Shown: one piece after another, positions 48,199 to 57,525 of the stretch
Numbering within the stretch: position 1 is the stretch's first letter
Layout of the letters: every line of letters starts with the position of its first letter
Source of the DNA: Bradyrhizobium sp. U87765 SZCCT0048
GTDB lineage: Bacteria > Pseudomonadota > Alphaproteobacteria > Rhizobiales > Xanthobacteraceae
Assembly (NCBI RefSeq): GCF_018131225.1
Contig: NZ_JAFCMM010000008.1
Coordinates: forward strand, 84,068-148,067
Direction: 5' to 3'
Length of the DNA stretch: 64,000 nt
Notes under the pieces: generated by a model
Databases searched by the model: none
What the model was told of the DNA's origin: nothing
The model's input: the letters and a program-made list of their open reading frames with translations, nothing else
Position numbers and translations under genes: made by a program

Positions 48199-50687
48199 GG
48201 AAGAATCTCCTGTGTGGGGTGGGTATCGAGCCGAGCCGGCGCGGCGGATTCCGGCCGGTCGGCAAGATTGGTGAGGTTGGGGATCAGGTCGGCCGCCCAA
48301 TCGACGCCGCGCTCGCGCAGCCATGCGGCGAGGAAGCCGTCGCGGCCGGCCTCAGTGACGATCTGCGCAATGAGCGTCTGGTCGGATTTGGCGGATGCGG
48401 CGCAGAGCGCGAGGCCGACTTCGGACAGGCCAAGCTCGAACAGGCGATTGCCGCGCCGCGACTGGCAGTAGTAGTCCCGCTTGGGCGTCGCCCGCGCGAG
48501 GATTTCGATCTGGCGGTCATTGAGGCCGAAGCGGCGATAGATGGCCGTGATCTGCGGCTCGATGGCGCGCTCGTTCGGCAGCAAGAGCCGGGTCGGGCAG
48601 CTCTCGATGATGGCGGGCGCGATGGTGCTGCCGTCGATATCGGACAGGCTTTGCGTGGCGAAGATGACGCTGGCGTTCTTCTTGCGCAGCGTTTTCAGCC
48701 ATTCGCGGAGCTGGCCGGCGAAACCCTCGTCGTCCAGCGCAAGCCAGCCCTCGTCGATGATGAGCAGCGTGGGCCGCCCGTCCAATCTGTCGCCGATGCG
48801 ATGGAACAGATAGGCGAGCACGGCGGGGGCCGCGCCGGTCCCGACAAGGCCCTCGATCTCGAACGCCTGCACGTCCGCCGAGCCGAGATGTTCGGCTTCG
48901 GCGTCGAGCAGCCGGCCATAGGCACCGCCGACGCAGAACGGCCGGAGCGCCTGTTTCAGATCGTTGGATTGCAGCAGGACCGCAAGGCCGGTGATGGTGC
49001 GTTCCTCGACCGGCGCGGACGCAAGCGAAGTCAACGCGGTCCAAAGATGCTCCTTCACCTCGGGCGTGATCGCAACACCCTCGCGCATGAGGATGGCGGC
49101 GATCCAGTCCGCCGCCCAGGCGCGTTCATAGGTGTCGTGGATGCGGGCGAGCGGCTGGAGCGAAACCGAGGCGTCAGACCCTTCGGTCAATCCGCCGCCG
49201 AGGTCGTGCCAGTCGCCGCCCATGGTGAGCGCGGCGGCGCGGATCGAGCCGCCGAAATCGAAGGCGAAGACCTGCGAGCCCTCGTAACGGCGGAACTGCA
49301 AGGCCATGAGCGCGAGCAGCACGGACTTGCCCGCGCCCGTGGGTCCGACGACGAGGGTGTGCCCCACGTCGCCGACATGGAGGGAAAACCGGAACGGGGT
49401 TGAGCCTTCGGTCTGGCCATAGAGCAAGGGTGGTGCCCCGAAATGCTCGTCCCGTTCCGGTCCCGCCCACACCGCCGAAAGCGGGATCATGTGGGCGAGA
49501 TTCAATGTGCTGATGGGCGGCTGTCGCACATTCGCGTAGGCATGTCCGGGCAGAGAGCCGAGCCAGGCATCGACCGCGTTGACTGTCTCGGCCATGACGG
49601 TGAAGTCGCGGCCCTGAACGATCTTCTCGACCAGGCGTAGCTTTTCGTCAGCAATGCGGGAGTCGGCATCCCAAACGGTGACGGTCGCCGTGACGTAGGC
49701 CATGCCCGCCACGTCCGCGCCAAGTTCCTGCAAGGCCATGTCGGCGTCGAGCGCCTTGTTGGCGGCGTCGGTGTCCACGAGCGCGGACGCCTCGTTCGTC
49801 ATCACCTCTTTCAGGATGGCGGCGATCGACTTGCGCTTGGCGAACCACTGGCGGCGGATCTTCGTCAGCAGCCGCGTCGCGTCGGTCTTGTCGAGCAGAA
49901 TGGCACGGGTGCTCCAGCGATACGGGAACGGCAGCCGGTTCATGTCGTCGAGCAGGCCGGGCGTCGTCGCGGTCGGGAATCCCACGATGGTCAGGACGCG
50001 CAGATGCGCGTCGCCAAGGCGCGGCTCCAGCCCGCCAGTCAATGGCTGGTCGGCCAGCAGCGCGTCGAGGTGCATCGGCACCTCGGGCACGCGCACCCGA
50101 TGCCGGTTGGTCGACACGGTGGAATGAAGGTAGGTCAGCGTCCCGGTGTCATCGAGCCAGCGGCATTCCGGCATGAAGCCGTCGAGCAGCGCCAGCACGC
50201 GGTCGGTGCGATCCGCGAAGCCGCGCAGGGCTTCCCACGGATCGACGCCGGATTGCTCCCGGCCCTCGTAGAGCCAGGTTTCGGCGCGGGCAGCTTCCTC
50301 GGCCGGTGGCAGATAGAGGAAGGTCAGGAAGTAGCCGGAGACGAAATGCGTCCCGGCTTCCTCAAATGCAGCTTTCCGTTCGGCGTCCAGCAACGCAGAT
50401 GCGGCGTCGGGAAAGGTGCTGTTGGGATAGGTCGCGGCCTCGCTGCGCTGCGCCTCGACGAAGATGCTCCAGCCGGAACCGAGACGGCGCACGGCGTTGT
50501 TGATGCGGCCGGCAACCGCGACCAGCTCGGCCGCGACGGCGGAATCCAGATCGGGACCGCGAAACTTCGCCGTCCTCTGAAAGCTGCCATCCTTGTTGAG
50601 CACGATGCCCTGGCCGACCAGCGCGGCCCAGGGCAGATAGTCGGCGAGACGGGCTGCGGTGCGGCGGTATTCTGCAAGGTTCATCAT
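48195..50687 (-). CDS. trbE: Conjugal transfer ATPase TrbE (VirB4-like)
   Basis: An 830-residue T4SS ATPase that powers pilus assembly. The CagE/VirB4 N-terminal domain leads to Walker A TLVVGPTGAGKSVLLALMAL near residue 445 and Walker B RPTLLIIDEGWLALDD; VIFATQSLSDIDGS follows. The start is one of two adjacent ATGs (MMNLAEYRRTAARLADYLPW). It lies 12 bases after trbD and overlaps trbJ. Confidence 0.96.
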   Translation of the reverse strand: MMNLAEYRRTAARLADYLPWAALVGQGIVLNKDGSFQRTAKFRGPDLDSAVAAELVAVAGRINNAVRRLGSGWSIFVEAQRSEAATYPNSTFPDAASALLDAERKAAFEEAGTHFVSGYFLTFLYLPPAEEAARAETWLYEGREQSGVDPWEALRGFADRTDRVLALLDGFMPECRWLDDTGTLTYLHSTVSTNRHRVRVPEVPMHLDALLADQPLTGGLEPRLGDAHLRVLTIVGFPTATTPGLLDDMNRLPFPYRWSTRAILLDKTDATRLLTKIRRQWFAKRKSIAAILKEVMTNEASALVDTDAANKALDADMALQELGADVAGMAYVTATVTVWDADSRIADEKLRLVEKIVQGRDFTVMAETVNAVDAWLGSLPGHAYANVRQPPISTLNLAHMIPLSAVWAGPERDEHFGAPPLLYGQTEGSTPFRFSLHVGDVGHTLVVGPTGAGKSVLLALMALQFRRYEGSQVFAFDFGGSIRAAALTMGGDWHDLGGGLTEGSDASVSLQPLARIHDTYERAWAADWIAAILMREGVAITPEVKEHLWTALTSLASAPVEERTITGLAVLLQSNDLKQALRPFCVGGAYGRLLDAEAEHLGSADVQAFEIEGLVGTGAAPAVLAYLFHRIGDRLDGRPTLLIIDEGWLALDDEGFAGQLREWLKTLRKKNASVIFATQSLSDIDGSTIAPAIIESCPTRLLLPNERAIEPQITAIYRRFGLNDRQIEILARATPKRDYYCQSRRGNRLFELGLSEVGLALCAASAKSDQTLIAQIVTEAGRDGFLAAWLRERGVDWAADLIPNLTNLADRPESAAPARLDTHPTQEILP

Positions 50688-50699
50688 GGCGGCGCCCCC

Positions 50700-50981
50700 T
50701 CAGACCGACAGATGACCGGGGATGCGGATATGCCGCCGCCCGACCTCGACGAAGAGCGGATCGCGCTTCGCCGCCCAGACGGCGGCGAAATGGCCGATGG
50801 CCCAGATGGCGAGGCCTACCAGCCATAGGCGCAGGCCGAGGCCCACGGCCCCGGCCAGCGTCCCGTTCAGAATCGCGATGGCGCGCGGAGCGCCGCCGAG
50901 CAGGATATGCTCGGTCAGCGCCCTGTGGACCGGGACCAAAAATCCCGGCACCGCGTCGAGTTGTTCAAGGCCGCCCGCCAT
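50700..50981 (-). CDS. trbD: Conjugal transfer protein TrbD (VirB3-like)
   Basis: A 93-residue membrane protein. VPGFLVPVHRALTEHILLGG is the TrbD/VirB3 N-terminus, followed by AIAILNGTLAGAVGLGLRLW and LAIWAIGHFAAVWAAKRDPL with the family ending. Its ATG shares a base with the trbC stop (TGATG). Confidence 0.93.
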   Translation of the reverse strand: MAGGLEQLDAVPGFLVPVHRALTEHILLGGAPRAIAILNGTLAGAVGLGLRLWLVGLAIWAIGHFAAVWAAKRDPLFVEVGRRHIRIPGHLSV

Positions 50982-51313
50982 CAGATGAGCGCCCCGCCGC
51001 CGAACGAGAAGAACGACAGGAAGAAGCTCGACGCGGCGAACGCAATCGACAGGCCGAACACGATCTGGATCAGCTTGCGGAAGCCACCGCCTGTATCGCC
51101 GAAGGCCAGCGTCAGGCCGGTCACGATGATGATGATGACGGCGACGATCTTGGCGACAGGCCCCTCGATGGACTGAAGGATGCTTTGGAGTGGTGCTTCC
51201 CACGGCATCGACGAACCGGAAGCATGGGCGGCCGGGGCGAGCATGATGCTGATGGCGAGAGTAGAGGCTGCGGTTGCCATGCGGCGATAGCCGCGCGAGA
51301 TGGTGCGGATCAT
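50981..51313 (-). CDS. trbC: Conjugal transfer pilin TrbC (VirB2-like)
   Basis: A 110-residue pilin precursor. The N-terminal signal (MATAASTLAISIMLAPAAHA) is followed by SGSSMPWEAPLQSILQSIEG and two hydrophobic helices, IVAVIIIIVTGLTLAFGD and IVFGLSIAFAASSFFLSFF. TraF-type proteases process and cyclise such pilins, and a traF gene is present. The ATG overlaps the trbB stop (ATGA). Confidence 0.93.
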   Translation of the reverse strand: MIRTISRGYRRMATAASTLAISIMLAPAAHASGSSMPWEAPLQSILQSIEGPVAKIVAVIIIIVTGLTLAFGDTGGGFRKLIQIVFGLSIAFAASSFFLSFFSFGGGALI

Positions 51314-52293
51314 GAAGGTTCTCCTGTGCTGATCGGGGTTGCGGGGTTGATGCGGTAGTCGCCGTCCGGGCCGAGACCTTCGACGCGGGCGAGTTCGGCC
51401 AGCCGACGCGCGGAACCGCGCCCGGAAAGGACGGCAACAAGGTCGATGGTCTCGGCGATCAGGGCTCGCGGGACGGTGACGACGGCTTCCTGGATGAGTT
51501 GTTCGAGCCGGCGAAGCGCCCCGATGCCGGTCCCGGCATGGATGGTGCCGATACCGCCCGGATGGCCGGTGCCCCACGCTTTAAGAAGGTCGAGGGCTTC
51601 CGATCCGCGCACCTCGCCGATGGGGATGCGATCCGGGCGCAGGCGCAGCGAGGAACGGACGAGATCGGAAAGCGTCGCCACGCCGTCTTTCGTCCGCATG
51701 GCGACAAGGTTGGGCGCGGCGCATTGCAGCTCGCGCGTGTCCTCGATGATGACGACGCGATCCGAAGTCTTCGCCACCTCGGCGAGCAACGCGTTGGTCA
51801 GCGTGGTTTTGCCGGTGGACGTGCCGCCCGCGACCAAGATATTGGCGCGAGAGGCGACCGCCGAGCGCAGCATCGCCGCGTGATTGGCGGTCATGATGTC
51901 GGCGGCCACATAGTCGTCGAGCGTGAACACCGCGACGGCGGGCTTGCGAATGGCGAAGGTCGGGGCGGCAACAACGGGTGGCAACAGGCCCTCGAACCGC
52001 TCGCCCGACTCCGGCAGCTCGGCGGATACGCGGGGGCTTCGGGCGTGAACCTCCACGCCAACATGGTGCGCGACCAGCCGCACGATGCGTTCGCCATCGG
52101 CGGCGGACAGGCGCTCGCCCGTATCGGCAAGCCCCTCGGACAGACGGTCGATCCACAACCGCCCGTCCGGGTTCAACATCACCTCGACCACGGCCGGATC
52201 TTCCAGAAACCGCGCAATGGAAGGCCCGAGCGCGGTCCGCAGCATGCGCGCACCGCGTTGGATCGCTTCCGGTCTGTGATGGTTGGCGGTCAT
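51310..52293 (-). CDS. trbB: Conjugal transfer ATPase TrbB (VirB11-like)
   Basis: A 327-residue hexameric traffic ATPase, first gene of the trb operon. Walker A ILVAGGTSTGKTTLTNALLA; Asp box region VVIIEDTRELQC; Walker B-like IPIGEVRGSEALDLLKAWGT and the His-box HPGGIGTIHAGTGIGALRRL. The start MTANHHRPEAIQRGARMLRT is canonical. A 146-base leader upstream carries a motif shared with the traG leader. Confidence 0.96.
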   Translation of the reverse strand: MTANHHRPEAIQRGARMLRTALGPSIARFLEDPAVVEVMLNPDGRLWIDRLSEGLADTGERLSAADGERIVRLVAHHVGVEVHARSPRVSAELPESGERFEGLLPPVVAAPTFAIRKPAVAVFTLDDYVAADIMTANHAAMLRSAVASRANILVAGGTSTGKTTLTNALLAEVAKTSDRVVIIEDTRELQCAAPNLVAMRTKDGVATLSDLVRSSLRLRPDRIPIGEVRGSEALDLLKAWGTGHPGGIGTIHAGTGIGALRRLEQLIQEAVVTVPRALIAETIDLVAVLSGRGSARRLAELARVEGLGPDGDYRINPATPISTGEPS

Positions 52294-52408
52294 GTCGGCC
52301 CCGTTTCTTGGCGGGGACGTGACAGGCGATCCCCGGATCGGGGTCGATTAAGAGAGGCCGAAATTGGGCCTGTTCAACAAGTATTTACGTCCGTGCTGGC
52401 ATCGGCGG

Positions 52409-52427
52409 CTATCGGCGGTAAATAGGA
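52409..52427. promoter_or_regulatory. Shared 19-bp motif before trbB
   Basis: CTATCGGCGGTAAATAGGA differs at two positions from CTGTCGGCGGTAAATCGGA in the traG leader (54,993). Both lie 95 to 135 bases before the start of a transfer operon, so a common regulator site is likely. Confidence 0.45.
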
Positions 52428-52439
52428 TGGATTGAAAAC

Positions 52440-52901
52440 CTAGGCCGCGTCGCCATCCGTGCCGGTCTGATCTTGCGGCGGACTGTCGTGAAGCGAATCC
52501 ATGTCGCGCGATAGCTCTTTCAGGAACCTGTCTCCGGTCGCCAGCCTGCGGCCGAGGTTCTGCATGAAACCTTCGAAACGCTCATTCCCCTTGATCCGTG
52601 CGGACTGCTTGGCGCTGTCTGGCAACGGCGGGGTCATCGTCAGCCAGAAGTGGACGAACAAGGAAAGGGTCTCGCCAAGCACGGCGAGATCTTCGTCCAG
52701 CGTGCCGATCTGTCGGCCGATCTTGTCCAGGCGGCGCGACATCGCCGCTTCCAGCCGATCCGACGTGTCGCCCGACAGGAAGGATGCGACTGCCGCCTCG
52801 ATGATGGCGGACTTCGACACCCCCCGGCGCAGCGACAGCGCCTCGACCTGTTTGAGCAGTTCCGGGTCGAAATAGACATTCATGCGGGTGCGGGCTGTCA
52901 T
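52440..52901 (-). CDS. CopG/ribbon-helix-helix regulator
   Basis: A 153-residue protein with an N-terminal ribbon-helix-helix, RMNVYFDPELLKQVEALSLR then RGVSKSAIIEAAVASFLSG, and a longer C-terminal helical extension (LGETLSLFVHFWLTMTPPLP). It lies between traG and trbB on the same strand, 10 bases after traG, the usual location in these elements. It may control the trb operon through the 19-bp motif (inference). Confidence 0.85.
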   Translation of the reverse strand: MTARTRMNVYFDPELLKQVEALSLRRGVSKSAIIEAAVASFLSGDTSDRLEAAMSRRLDKIGRQIGTLDEDLAVLGETLSLFVHFWLTMTPPLPDSAKQSARIKGNERFEGFMQNLGRRLATGDRFLKELSRDMDSLHDSPPQDQTGTDGDAA

Positions 52902-52911
52902 TGGCTCCCCC

Positions 52912-54897
52912 TCAAAGCTCGATCCCGTCATCGGGATTCATCGACGCCTGCCGGGCGATCATCCGCATCCGCGAGCGAAGAGCGCGCGCCTTGGCGGCAT
53001 CCACGTCTGGCTCGTCGTCCAGAATGTCGAACTCCTGGGCGGGCGGTGTCGACGGCGGGACGATTTCCTCATGCTCGGGCAATTCCGGTTCGCGGCGGAT
53101 GCCGGCATTGTCGGGGTCGCCCTCCGCGCCGCTGGCAACACTCGTCACTGGCCTTTCCGCCGCTACGATGACGCGGCTCGTCCAGTCGTCGGTGGCCGGC
53201 TTCGTTGCCGGAGCGGATGGCAGCTCTGGCGGCGGCAGGATGCGCTCCTGAAATCGCCCGTCCTCAAAATAGCGGGCTTTCTTCGCCCGGATCGGCGGAG
53301 TGCCGGCGACCATGACGATTTCATCGGCGGGCGGAAGCTGCATGATCTCACCGGGAGTCAGCAGCGGCCGCGCGGTTTCCTGCCGCGATACCATCAAGTG
53401 CCCAAGCCAGGGCGCGAGCCTATGACCGGCATAGTTGGTGGAATCGCGCATCTCGGTCGCCGTGCCGAGCGAGTCCGACACACGCTTGGCGGTGCGCTCG
53501 TCATTGGTGGCAAAGGCGACGCGGACGTGGCAGTTGTCGAGAATGCTGTTGTTTGGCCCATAGGCGCGCTCGATCTGGTTGAGCGATTGGGCGATCAGGA
53601 AGGATTTGAGGCCGTAGCCAGCCATGAAGGCGAGCGCGGATTCAAAGAAGTCGAGCCGGCCCAATGCTGGAAACTCGTCCAGCATCATGAGCAAGCGATG
53701 CCGCTTGCCGGATAGGGTCAGTTCCTCGGTCAGCCTGCGGCCAATCTGGTTGAGGATGAGCCGGATCAGCGGTTTCGTCCGGTTGATGTCGGACGGCGGG
53801 ACGACAAGGTAGAGTGTGACCGGCCGATGGCTGCCAACGAGATCGGCAATGCGCCAGTCGCAACGATCCGTGACGCGTGCCACGACCGGATCGCGGTAGA
53901 GGCCGAGAAACGACATGGCGGTGGACAACACGCCCGAACGCTCGTTTTCGCTCTTGTTCAGCAACTCGCGCGCCGACGAGGCGATGACGGGATGCACGCC
54001 GACATCGCCAAGGTGCGGCGTGTCCATCATCGCGCGCAAGGTTGCCTCGACCGGGCGACGGGGATCGGACAGGAAGTTGGCGACGCCAGACAGGGTTTTG
54101 TCCTTCTCGGCATAGAGAACATGCAGGATCGCGCCGACCAGCAGGCTGTGGCTGGTCTTTTCCCAGTGATTCCGCTTGTCGAGACTGCCTTCGGGATCGA
54201 CTAATATGTCCGCGATGTTCTGCACGTCGCGGACTTCCCATTCGCCCTGGCGCACCTCGAGCAACGGATTGTAGGCTGATGACTTCGCGTTGGTCGGATC
54301 GAACAGTAGGACGCGACCATGCTTCGCGCGGAAGCCGGCCGTAAGGGTCCAGTTCTCCCCCTTGATGTCGTGGACAATGCAGCTTCCCGGCCAGGTCAAC
54401 AGCGTCGGCACCACCAGCCCGACGCCTTTGCCCGATCTCGTGGGGGCGAAGCATAGGACGTGCTCCGGCCCGTTATGGCGTAAATAGTCGCGATCGTATC
54501 GACCGAGCAGGACGCCATCGGGGCCGAGCAGCCCGGCGCTGCGGATTTCGCGATCTTCGGCCCATCGTGCCGAGCCATAGGTCGCAATGTTGCGGGCTTC
54601 ACGCGCCCGGATGATCGACATGAGGATGGCGGCGGCGATGGCGATGAAGCCGCCGGACGTGGCGATGATCGCACCCTCGACGAAAATGGTGGGCGCATAG
54701 GCGTCGAACGAAAACCACCACCAGAAGAAGGCCGGTGGATAATAGACCGGCCAGCCCGCCAGTTCGAACCACGGATTGCCAAGCTGGGGCTGGAAGCCGA
54801 GGCGGAAGGCGACCCATTGCGTCGCCACCCAGGTCATCACCATGACAATGGCGAAGACGACGGCAATCTGCCCCCAGAGTATTCGACCTCCGCGCAT
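52912..54897 (-). CDS. traG: Conjugative coupling protein TraG (VirD4-like)
   Basis: A 661-residue coupling ATPase linking the relaxosome to the channel. Two N-terminal membrane helices (WGQIAVVFAIVMVMTWVATQ and IIATSGGFIAIAAAILMSII), then Walker A in FAPTRSGKGVGLVVPTLLTW, Walker B LLMMLDEFPALGRLDFFESA, and ALAFMAGYGLKSFLIAQSLN. The C-terminus (about 100 residues) is acidic and Pro-rich, likely for relaxase contact. ATG at 54,897. Confidence 0.95.
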   Translation of the reverse strand: MRGGRILWGQIAVVFAIVMVMTWVATQWVAFRLGFQPQLGNPWFELAGWPVYYPPAFFWWWFSFDAYAPTIFVEGAIIATSGGFIAIAAAILMSIIRAREARNIATYGSARWAEDREIRSAGLLGPDGVLLGRYDRDYLRHNGPEHVLCFAPTRSGKGVGLVVPTLLTWPGSCIVHDIKGENWTLTAGFRAKHGRVLLFDPTNAKSSAYNPLLEVRQGEWEVRDVQNIADILVDPEGSLDKRNHWEKTSHSLLVGAILHVLYAEKDKTLSGVANFLSDPRRPVEATLRAMMDTPHLGDVGVHPVIASSARELLNKSENERSGVLSTAMSFLGLYRDPVVARVTDRCDWRIADLVGSHRPVTLYLVVPPSDINRTKPLIRLILNQIGRRLTEELTLSGKRHRLLMMLDEFPALGRLDFFESALAFMAGYGLKSFLIAQSLNQIERAYGPNNSILDNCHVRVAFATNDERTAKRVSDSLGTATEMRDSTNYAGHRLAPWLGHLMVSRQETARPLLTPGEIMQLPPADEIVMVAGTPPIRAKKARYFEDGRFQERILPPPELPSAPATKPATDDWTSRVIVAAERPVTSVASGAEGDPDNAGIRREPELPEHEEIVPPSTPPAQEFDILDDEPDVDAAKARALRSRMRMIARQASMNPDDGIEL

Positions 54898-54900
54898 ACA

Positions 54901-55039
54901 GGCTCCAATCGGTAAGAGAGGTGGAGCCGATCAGAAAATGGCCAAATTCGCAGGGATCAACAATAAAGGTGCAGCCGTAGGGCGACAGGATACTGTCGGC
55001 GGTAAATCGGACGGTCGCGCCGGCACTATTCCGGCACTC
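54901..55039. promoter_or_regulatory. traG leader with operator-like motifs
   Basis: Contains a 7-bp inverted repeat GGCTCCA/TGGAGCC (54,901-54,907 and 54,922-54,928) next to the traG start, the 19-bp motif shared with trbB at 54,993-55,011, and two inverted AGTGCCGG units at 55,019-55,039 that also occur in the relaxase leader. No gene longer than 25 codons is seen. Confidence 0.4.
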
Positions 55040-55128
55040 TCTTGGAATCAGTGATCACGACTCGATCTGAACGTAAAAGCGATCTGCCTCTGGAATTACA
55101 TTGAAGGGCGTCATGAGCGCGGAATTCC

Positions 55129-57201
55129 TCATAGCCCCATTCCTCGCTGCCGCCCCAGCTGCCACGATACCGATCCGCCCTGCACCATGCCTGCGACCTC
55201 GCGGCCGAGCTGCCGGTCGATAACAGGCCGCCATGGGACAAGGGTGAACTCGTGGCTCTGTTCGACCACGGCGAACTTGCCACTCGATAGATGCACCGCT
55301 CCGGTGAACTTGCCGCTGATCTTCTCGCCATCCGCCGCCGCCCGGAACGGAAGCGCCTTGCTCTCGGCCAGCTCCGTGCCGACGCGGGCAACTTCGCGCT
55401 CGCGCAGAGTGGCGAGAAGGCTGCGCCGGTAGAAAATGCGGCCGTCCCGTGCTCGGGTAGCGTCGCCCTGTTCGATATGATGTTCGCGGCGCTTGTCCAT
55501 CGCCTCGCGCACCTGCTGACCGAAACCGGCCGGAGCGAGATCCGATGCGTCAGGCGTCACCAGCCTCCGGTCGAGCCAGGTCGCGCCATCAGAACCGATC
55601 TGGCTTTCCAGATTGAAGGTCGAGATGACGCGGATACTGGCCTGCCGGTTGCGGCCGGCGTCGTAGGTGGCGGCACGACTCTCGAAATCCTCGGGGATGC
55701 GCCATCGATCGGCGTCGATCCGCTCGACGATCCCGGCGCGGCGAAGCGCCTCCAGTCGCCGGACATGAGCATCGACGAACCCGTCATAGTCGCCACCCGG
55801 AACGCGGCCGTCGAATTTGGCCTGTTCCAGATGGCGGCTCGGCCGATAGGTGCCGTCCTCGGCGATGGCCGCTATCGCGCGGTCGGACGGACGGCTTGCG
55901 GTGTCGGCCTGGCCGATCTCGATAACGCTGCCGATCCGGGCATCCTCGACGCGGGCCGGGTCGATGCCCGGAACATGATGTGTCCGGCCGTCGATGCCGT
56001 CCACCACGACGGTCAGGTTCTCGCCCATCTCGTCGGTGAGATATTTGTCCACGACCCGGCCGACGATGGGCGTTTCGGGCGCGGCATCATGAAGCTGGAA
56101 GGTCATCGGATCGCGCTCCAGGCCATCGGCCTTCAGCGCCTTGTGCATGTTGCGGATGATGTCGCCGCGCTCGCCCATCTCGCGCAAGGTCGGCTCCATC
56201 CGGTCGCTCAACTCCCAGACGCCCGGCGCGTGTTCGGTCGCCAGCCCCATCTTCTCCAGCTTGGCAAGACGGCGCAGGCGCAGCGTGCGATTGAACTGGC
56301 GGCGCGGATCGTCGGGCTCATGGCGCAGATCGAGGAATTTTTCGTCGGCTTCTTCGGTCATCGCCCGGTCGATGCGGGTGAAGCGGTCCTGATCGACCTC
56401 GGCCGACAGTTTTCGGGTCTGCTCGATCTCGGTGACGGGACCAAGCTCCAGCGTGGTCAGCTCGCTCGCCCGCTCGCGGAGTCCGTTGGCGAGATAGTCG
56501 CCGTTGATGACGAGGTTCTCGCCGAGATCGTCCTTCCCCCGGACGATGACATGCACATGGGGATGACCGGTATTGTAATGGTTGACCGCGACCCAATCGA
56601 GTTTCGTGCCGAGGTCGCCTTCGATCTGCTTCATCAGATCGCGGGTGTGCTCGGTGAGGTCCGAGAGATCGACAGCATCCTCGGGCGAGACGATGAACCG
56701 AAACTGGTGGCGATCGTCCTTGCCGCGCTCGACGAAGGCATCGCCGTCGGCGCGATCTTCGGTGGCGGAATAGAGCTGGCCGCGTTCGCCATCGCGCGAG
56801 GTTCCGTCACGCTGAATGTAGCGAAGATGGGCGGCGGCCTTGCCGTTCTTGCCGGCCTGCTGGACGTAGCGCGTCTTGACGACGACGCGGCGCATTCCCG
56901 GCGCGCTGTGGCGCCAGCCGCCCGACAGGGTTCGAGCATTCACGAAGGCCGCACCGCGTCCGCGCTTGACGCCCGGCCCCTTGCTGGCCCGCGAAACCTT
57001 CCCGCTCTTTCCGGCCGAACCCGAAGTGGTGCGTGACGGGGATCGCGATGCCGATGGAGACGATCTGCCAGGGATGTTGCTATGCTGGCGCGCGAGCTTC
57101 TTGGCCTGGGTGAGAAAGCTCTTGGCCTTGCCGAGCTTCGGCGCATCCGCTCGGATGCGGCCGGGCTTCGGACGGAAGCGGTTTTCATCATCGGCGCTCA
57201 T
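55129..57201 (-). CDS. DUF3363 relaxase (VirD2/mobilisation nuclease type)
   Basis: A 690-residue relaxase of the DUF3363 type, which nicks the transfer origin and pilots the strand. A basic Ser/Arg/Lys-rich N-terminus (KSFLTQAKKLARQHSNIPGR) precedes the nuclease core: VVKTRYVQQAGKNGKAAAHL with RYIQRDG, and VNHYNTGHPHVHVIVRGKDD near residue 214 with the metal-binding H-x-H. The DUF3363 domain follows. Start at MSADDENRFRPKPGRI; an ATG six codons upstream is the alternative. Long intergenic regions on both sides could hold oriT. Confidence 0.92.
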   Translation of the reverse strand: MSADDENRFRPKPGRIRADAPKLGKAKSFLTQAKKLARQHSNIPGRSSPSASRSPSRTTSGSAGKSGKVSRASKGPGVKRGRGAAFVNARTLSGGWRHSAPGMRRVVVKTRYVQQAGKNGKAAAHLRYIQRDGTSRDGERGQLYSATEDRADGDAFVERGKDDRHQFRFIVSPEDAVDLSDLTEHTRDLMKQIEGDLGTKLDWVAVNHYNTGHPHVHVIVRGKDDLGENLVINGDYLANGLRERASELTTLELGPVTEIEQTRKLSAEVDQDRFTRIDRAMTEEADEKFLDLRHEPDDPRRQFNRTLRLRRLAKLEKMGLATEHAPGVWELSDRMEPTLREMGERGDIIRNMHKALKADGLERDPMTFQLHDAAPETPIVGRVVDKYLTDEMGENLTVVVDGIDGRTHHVPGIDPARVEDARIGSVIEIGQADTASRPSDRAIAAIAEDGTYRPSRHLEQAKFDGRVPGGDYDGFVDAHVRRLEALRRAGIVERIDADRWRIPEDFESRAATYDAGRNRQASIRVISTFNLESQIGSDGATWLDRRLVTPDASDLAPAGFGQQVREAMDKRREHHIEQGDATRARDGRIFYRRSLLATLREREVARVGTELAESKALPFRAAADGEKISGKFTGAVHLSSGKFAVVEQSHEFTLVPWRPVIDRQLGREVAGMVQGGSVSWQLGRQRGMGL

Positions 57202-57525
57202 GAGTGCGCCTCTGGCCAAAAAAATGCCGAACCCGCCGGAAATCGGCTAAAATGCGGCTGTAGTGCCGGTCAAAACCCCGCAAGGCCAAGGCTTTGCGCG
57301 AATCTCCGGCACCACGGGGCGAAAACCATGGTGCCAGTCCCGGCTCCCCCAACCAGTGTGCAGACAACAACAAATTCAGAAATCGGGCCAACGTAGTGCC
57401 GGTTTCCTTTATCTTGCCCTCCGCCTTTACTGCCCTTTCCGCCCTTCCTGCCGGGAATCCAGCCAGGCGAAACCCTGCATGACTGGACACCGGAACGTAT
57501 CGCGCCGAGCGCGGGAACACGCCTG
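57202..57525. other. Relaxase leader, candidate transfer-origin region
   Basis: 324 bases without a convincing gene. GTAGTGCCGGT occurs twice as a direct repeat (57,260-57,270 and 57,393-57,403), and the same AGTGCCGG core appears twice in the traG leader. A frame on the minus strand is open but overlaps both neighbours and lacks coding character. oriT is usually next to the relaxase gene, so this is the best candidate. Confidence 0.35.

Noticed and set aside
55291..57036. 581-codon plus-strand frame opposite the relaxase
   Set aside because: Antisense shadow; the relaxase on the minus strand has the H-x-H motif and fits its neighbours.
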